Below, one piece after another: positions 58,949-64,000 of a DNA stretch of 64,000 nucleotides; positions within the stretch are counted from its first letter, which is position 1; each line of letters begins with the position of its first letter. The notes below the pieces were generated by a model, which saw nothing but the letters and a program-made list of their open reading frames with translations, did no database searches and was not told where the DNA came from. The DNA is from Nelumbo lutea. Its lineage: Eukaryota > Streptophyta > Magnoliopsida > Proteales > Nelumbonaceae. The stretch lies in the NCBI GenBank assembly GCA_022828595.1, contig JAKGHH010000004.1, positions 53,346,422 through 53,410,421 of the forward strand, read 5' to 3'. A program made the translations under genes and the position numbers.

Positions 58949-61900
58949 ATGGTAAATAGACAATGCACCAAACTGTTGGATGATAACAAACTTAAGGGAC
59001 CTAATTATGCTGACTGGTTCTATAAGTTTATGCTACGTCCGAGAAATTGGACAAGATAGCCAAAAACCCTACACCGAAACGTTTGGGTGATAGGGCTTCT
59101 GAGGCCCCTAAGAAGGAATATCAAGAATGCGAGGAGAAGAACTCTCTTGCTCGGTGTTATTTCATAGCCTCCTTAGGTAATCCGATACAGAGATAGTTCA
59201 ATAAGATCGAAGTGTCCAAGGATATCAAGGATAATCTAAGGACAATATATGAAGAGCATAATCGTTCTACTCGACAGAAGGTCCTAAAGTTGTTTATAAC
59301 CACACTGATGTCTGAGAACTAACCGGTTCATGACCATTGTCTTAAGATAATGGGCTATATTAATGAACTAGAGACTCTCATCTCTAGGCTAGATGAAGAC
59401 ACCAAAATTGATGTCATCTTAAATTCTCTGCCTCTTTCCTTCAATCAGTTCATCCTGAACTACAACATGAATAAGCTAAAGGTAAGCCTTCAGGAACTCA
59501 ACAATATGTTTTAGATGGCTGAAGAACTGATAAAGAAGGACAGACCGATAGCCATGCTTGTTGAATGAGGCAAGTTGGGTAAGAAGAAGATGAAGGCTAA
59601 GAAGAAGTCTTAGAAGAAAGTTACCAAACCTAAAAAGTAAAAAAGGGACAATGCATCAAATACATGTCATTTCTGCAAGCAGACCGGTTATTGGAAGAGG
59701 AACTGTTCTCAGTATCTAGAGACCAAGAAGCAAGGTAATTTTGAATCTTTTATCATAGAGACCAATATGTTGGTCACTTCTATATCCTAGTGTATTGACT
59801 CTAGGGCTTCTACTCATACATGTAACACATTGCAGGGGTTCAAGACAAGCAGAATGCTGAGTGAATGAGAAGTGACACTCTACTTGGGGACTTTTGCAAC
59901 AATTGCAGCTATAGCTATAGGAACTATAGACTTGTATTTTAGAGAAAGAATAATTACACATTAAATATTGTCTTTATGTACCAACTTTGAGAAGAAATTT
60001 AATTTCTATTTCAAAATTATGCAAAGATGGTTATTCCATTTTGTTTAGTAATATAATTACTATTAAGCTGAATAACAAATTCCTCGCTTACGGAGAACTT
60101 GAGAATGGTCTTTATATCCTCCATCCTTCTCTAGAGACAAATATAACTGAAACTACATCGGAAACAATCCCCAAGAAAAGATCACGTGATATGGTTAATC
60201 CCATGTGCCTATGGCATTATTGACTTGGCCACATTAATATAGATTGTATCACAAGGTTGGTAAATGATGTTCCTTAGGATTTTCTAACTATAGAAGATCT
60301 TACAACCTGTGAACCTTGCCTTCAAGGTAAGATAACGAAACAACCATTTACTAGAAAGCCTGAAAGATCTACAGGCACACCTAATCTGATACATACTGAT
60401 GTATGTGGTCCTATGAATGTCAGGACACGTAACTAGCATGTTTATTTCATTACATTTACTGATGAATTCTCTTGGTAGGGTTATGTGTACCTAATGAGAC
60501 ATAAGTCTGAATCCTTTAAAATTTTCAAAGAGTTCAAACAAGAGGTTGAGAAATAGTTGGGGAGACAGAACAAATCCCTTCGATCAGATCGAGGAGACAA
60601 ATATCTCTCCAATGAATTTAGGGACTACTTAAATGGCAATGGATTGTATAACAATTATCTCAACCTACTAAACTACAATTAAACGATGTATTTGAGAGGA
60701 AAAATCGGACTCTATTGGATTTGGTCCGTTCACTTCTCGTCCATTCAGAACTACCTATATCATTTTGGGGTTACGCATTAGAGACTGCGATATACATGAT
60801 GAACCGAGTCCCAACCAAATCCGTTCCCAAGACTCCATATGAGCTTTGTATCGGTAAGAAATCAAGTGTGAGACACTTGAAGATTGGGGGTTGTCTGACA
60901 CGTGTTAAAAGAATAAGTGCTAACAAATTGGAATCCAAGACCAGTCATTGCCTATTTATAGGTTACCCCAAAAGCTCTATAGGTTACTTATTCTATGACC
61001 CTAAAGAGAAAAATGTGTTTTGCAGTCGAAATGCCTACTTCTTTGAAGAAGATTACATCCTAAACAATCATCATCAAGAAATTGTTCTTGATGAGGAGAG
61101 CTCAGGAGTAGTGGGAGATGTCCCACAGGCTTCAAATAATACCTAACCTAAAAAATCTACCTGGGTATCTAGGCCTCCAGTTCGTTATGGCTATGATCAA
61201 CTAAGTTACTTGATGGAATCCACGATCAGTGAGGAAGATCCCATGACTTATATGGAAGCTATGTTGGACATAGACTCCTTTGAAGTGGGTAGATGCCATG
61301 AAAGCCGAGATGAACTCGATGGAAACCAACAAGGTCTGGACTCTCGTAGACCCACTTACTGGGGTGAAAGCAATTGGTTGCAAATGGATCTACAAGAGGA
61401 AGAAGGGCCCTGATGGGAAGATTGAGACTTATAAAGCTCGTCTTGTGACGAAGGGGTACATTCAGAAAGAGGGAATCATTTATGAAGAAACATTTTCGCC
61501 AGTGGCTATGCTTAAATCCATAAGGATCCTACTAGCTGTAGCAACACACTATGACTATGAGATTTGGCAAATGGATGTCAAAATTGAATTCCTGAATGGA
61601 GATCTTACTGAACATATCTATATGCAACAACCGTAAGGGTTTATTGTTGCAGGTCAAGAACACATGGTGTGTAAACTTAACCGATCCATCTATGGACTTA
61701 AGTAAGCTTCTAGAAGTTGGAACATCCTATTTGACTCTATTGTCAAATAGTTTGACGTTGAGTAGAACCCGGATAAGCCCTATGTTTATAGGAAGGCAGT
61801 GGGAGATAAGGTTACGTTCTTGGTTCTGTATGTACATGGCATTCTACTCATTGGGAATGGTGTAGAAATGTTAACTATGGTGAAGGTATGGCTTTTACAG

Positions 61901-62706
61901 CAATTCTCCATGAATGATCTTGGAGAAACCTCATATATCTTGGGACTTCGACTCTATAGAGATATATCAAACCAGATAATAGGATTATCCCAGTCTACTT
62001 ACATTAACAGGATTATCAAAAAATACAGTATGGAGAACTCCAAGAAAGGATTTGTCCCTTTTGGACACAGAGCCACTCTCTCCGAGGGTATGTCTCCCAA
62101 GACTCCCAAGGAGATTGAGAGCATGAGAGAGGTTCCCTATGCCTCAGTCGTAGGGAGCATCATGTATGCTATGTTGCGCAATCAGCTAGACATTGCTCAG
62201 GTTGTTAGTGTGGTAAGTATATACCAGTCAAACAGAGGACAGGAGCACTGGACAGTTATGAAGAACATACTTAAATACCTTCGAAGGATAAAAGAGTTTT
62301 GTCTGGTATTCGATGGTAGTTCACTATAGATTGTCAAGTATACTAATACCGACTTCCAGTTAGACCCAGATGATAGAAAGTATACATCTGGTTACATCTT
62401 TATGATGGGGTCCTGTGTAGTAAGAAAAATAGTCCACGACCCAAGCCAAGCACATTGCCGTAAGTGAGGCTGCCTTAAAGAATGAAGTTGTTCATTCCAG
62501 AATTTGGAATCCTACCATATCACTCATACCACTGTTGTATGACATTATTGGATTTACGGGAGATTGTTGGTAGAAGGAACGTTCAGATTCAAAAGGTAGC
62601 ATCAGCGAATAATGTGGCAGACCCAATGACTAAGCCACTGACATAGAAAGTGTTTGAAAAACACATGGACAATATGGGACTAAGGCTTGTACTAGATTGG
62701 ACCTAA
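58949..62706 (+). pseudogene. Copia-D gag-pol polyprotein, heavily decayed
   Basis: Gag starts at ATG 58949 (MVNRQCTKLLDDNKLKGPNY). A deletion near 59030 breaks it. In the zinc knuckle (59665-59706) the His is Tyr. The protease motif at about 59791 reads DSRAS. The INT finger has a stop between its two His. The integrase second half is open from about 60715, and RT parts are recognisable, but the catalytic YVDD at 61829-61840 is YVHG, so both Asp are lost. RNase H is frameshifted and has a deletion near 62420. Many stop codons. TAA near 62704. Confidence 0.9.
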
Positions 62707-62720
62707 ATGCAAGTGGGAGT
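62707..62720 (+). promoter_or_regulatory. Copia-D polypurine tract
   Basis: ATGCAAGTGGGAGT lies directly before the 3' LTR. Confidence 0.8.
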
Positions 62721-64000
62721 TATTAGACAATGTATGCCCTTAGCTCTAATCAGATTGATGTAACATTTGACATTTATTCTAAATAAATAAAAGTACATAA
62801 TTGATTCATGTTATATCTGGTATGTTTTTGTGTAATTACCCTTAAACTGGACACTTATCAGACTCGTGTTAGTTTAGAATATTCAGAGTTGTTGGATAGA
62901 CCTGGGCAAGTTTATCCTGCTAAGGCTGACACTAATGTGCTGCCAAGTTGATTGGGGCAGCTTGTCTAACCTGCCAGGGTTAGACCCGAAGCACATGTAG
63001 TGTGGGTTTGCTTGAAACTCTGAACCATACCTTTTTCTAGTTATGCCCTAGACCTTGGAGACAAATTGACAAAACTAGAAAGTTACACCTAACCCCTAGA
63101 CCCGATTATAATACTAAATTAGGTGTTTGATTGGGTTGTCTTTGATATGCCAATCAGTGAGATCCTTAGCAGGGGTCAAAACCTGGGTATGTTGGGGCAG
63201 TCTGAGAATTCACCTGAGTGGGTGATCATAGTGACAGAATCAGCCCCTTTGTAGGACAAAGTGAATGATTAGGGACAACACTCTCTCTGATGGAAACCTA
63301 AACTACCAGTAGTGGATTTCAGACTTGTTTGAGATTTGTTTTGCAAAATATATTTATCTATATATATATATATATATTATGTTTTTATAAAAAAATGATT
63401 GCAAAGGTTTTAATTCCTGGGATCCATCCAAGTAGAGAGTGCAACACTGTACCACGCAGCCGAGGGAGAGGTCCTCTCTTGTCGGCCAATGTTTGATCAT
63501 TATGGGCTGAGAGGTTAAGTATAAGACCATTTCGGGCTTATATACCTAATGAGCTAATTTCACTTAAGATCATAGTCCTTGAACCTTCATAAGGTGGCTG
63601 GACCCAATGACCATTTAGTGTAAATGTTGGGCCTGCTAAGAGCCCATACTGATAGGCTCAAGGGTTCACTGTGTTCAATAGTGAATTCGGCTAAGCCTTG
63701 TAACAGAGGCTTGGCTGAACCCATATGGATTTTGTGGAGATCAACGTTAGGGTTCCACACCATACAAAGAGAGCCAAGCTAGCCAACAATTAAAAGGGAA
63801 GTGAACTTGGTAGCTTAATAGGCCTAAAGCCCATTTTGAACTAGGTTAATGTGATTAATTAAAATGGGCGTATATAGGTTTAGATCTGGATTTGTATCAA
63901 CAAGAAGATAAGATAAGTCTTATCCACTTAAGACTTCATATCCAAATAAAGATTTGGATAAAAAAACTCTTTCCTAATAGGATTAGGAAGCTGATCTTGA
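62721..64000 (+). repeat. Copia-D 3' LTR, cut by window end
   Basis: It begins TATTAGACA (TG changed to TA) and continues to the window edge. It matches the shared LTR, including the site where the solo LTR inserted there (near 63906). About 480 bp should lie beyond the window. Confidence 0.88.

Larger units (their letters stand above)
57131..62720 (+). mobile_element. Copia-D internal region
   Basis: This is the internal part of a Ty1/copia element of the same family, more diverged than Copia-A, -B and -C. It is bounded by the shared LTR on the left and a partial 3' LTR on the right. It holds primer site, leader, gag-pol and polypurine tract. Confidence 0.9.

Overview
The window is a stretch of plant nuclear DNA made almost entirely of nested, decayed LTR retrotransposons. 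I found no host gene, tRNA, rRNA or CRISPR array. The plant assignment rests on the element types: one Athila-type Ty3/gypsy element with a tRNA-Asp primer site, one Tat-lineage Ty3/gypsy element with an antisense extra gene, and several copies of one Ty1/copia family with tRNA-iMet primer sites. Such mixtures are typical of heterochromatin in large flowering-plant genomes. I cannot name the species.

Layout. 1-936 has no gene and may be the 3' untranslated part of an old gypsy element. 937 to about 2100 is a putative LTR with a TATA box. 2140-4014 is a Copia pol fragment. 4015-10606 is an Athila-type element (LTR, primer site, long leader, gag, protease and the first part of RT) cut off inside RT. 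10607-38122 is a Copia element (Copia-B) that lacks its first ~750 bp. It is split twice: by the complete plus-strand element Copia-A (11202-20613, target duplication CTTTT) and by the complete minus-strand element Copia-C (21409-30894, target duplication GTTCG with one change in each copy). 38123-39272 and 52217-52864 are two halves of a minus-strand Copia LTR split by a 12.9 kb minus-strand Tat-lineage gypsy (39273-52211, duplication ATAAT). That gypsy itself holds a Copia solo LTR (46553-48508, duplication AAAAC). 52865-57130 is a Copia RT/RNase H fragment followed by an LTR, which is split by another solo LTR (54683-56523, duplication GATAA). The same LTR also serves as the 5' LTR of Copia-D (internal region 57131-62720, 3' LTR from 62721 past the window end).

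How the genes relate. Copia elements encode gag-PR-INT-RT-RH in one frame; the Tat and Athila elements have gag-PR-RT order, and the Tat element continues RH-INT. Every copy carries stop codons, frameshifts or lost catalytic residues, so none looks autonomous. Copia-C is best preserved: its main frame is broken only by two stop codons and a ~13-nt deletion over its first ~2.3 kb.

Most interesting points: (1) a three-exon antisense gene with its own TATA box between pol and the 3' LTR of the Tat element, where both predicted introns restore the reading frame; (2) five regularly spaced heat-shock-element-like motifs ending 9 bp before the TATA-like box of the Athila LTR; (3) a ~106-bp tandem repeat starting at the Tat pol stop codon; (4) a head-to-tail Copia pair sharing one LTR; (5) a sharp deletion junction at 10606/10607 fusing Athila RT to a Copia LTR.
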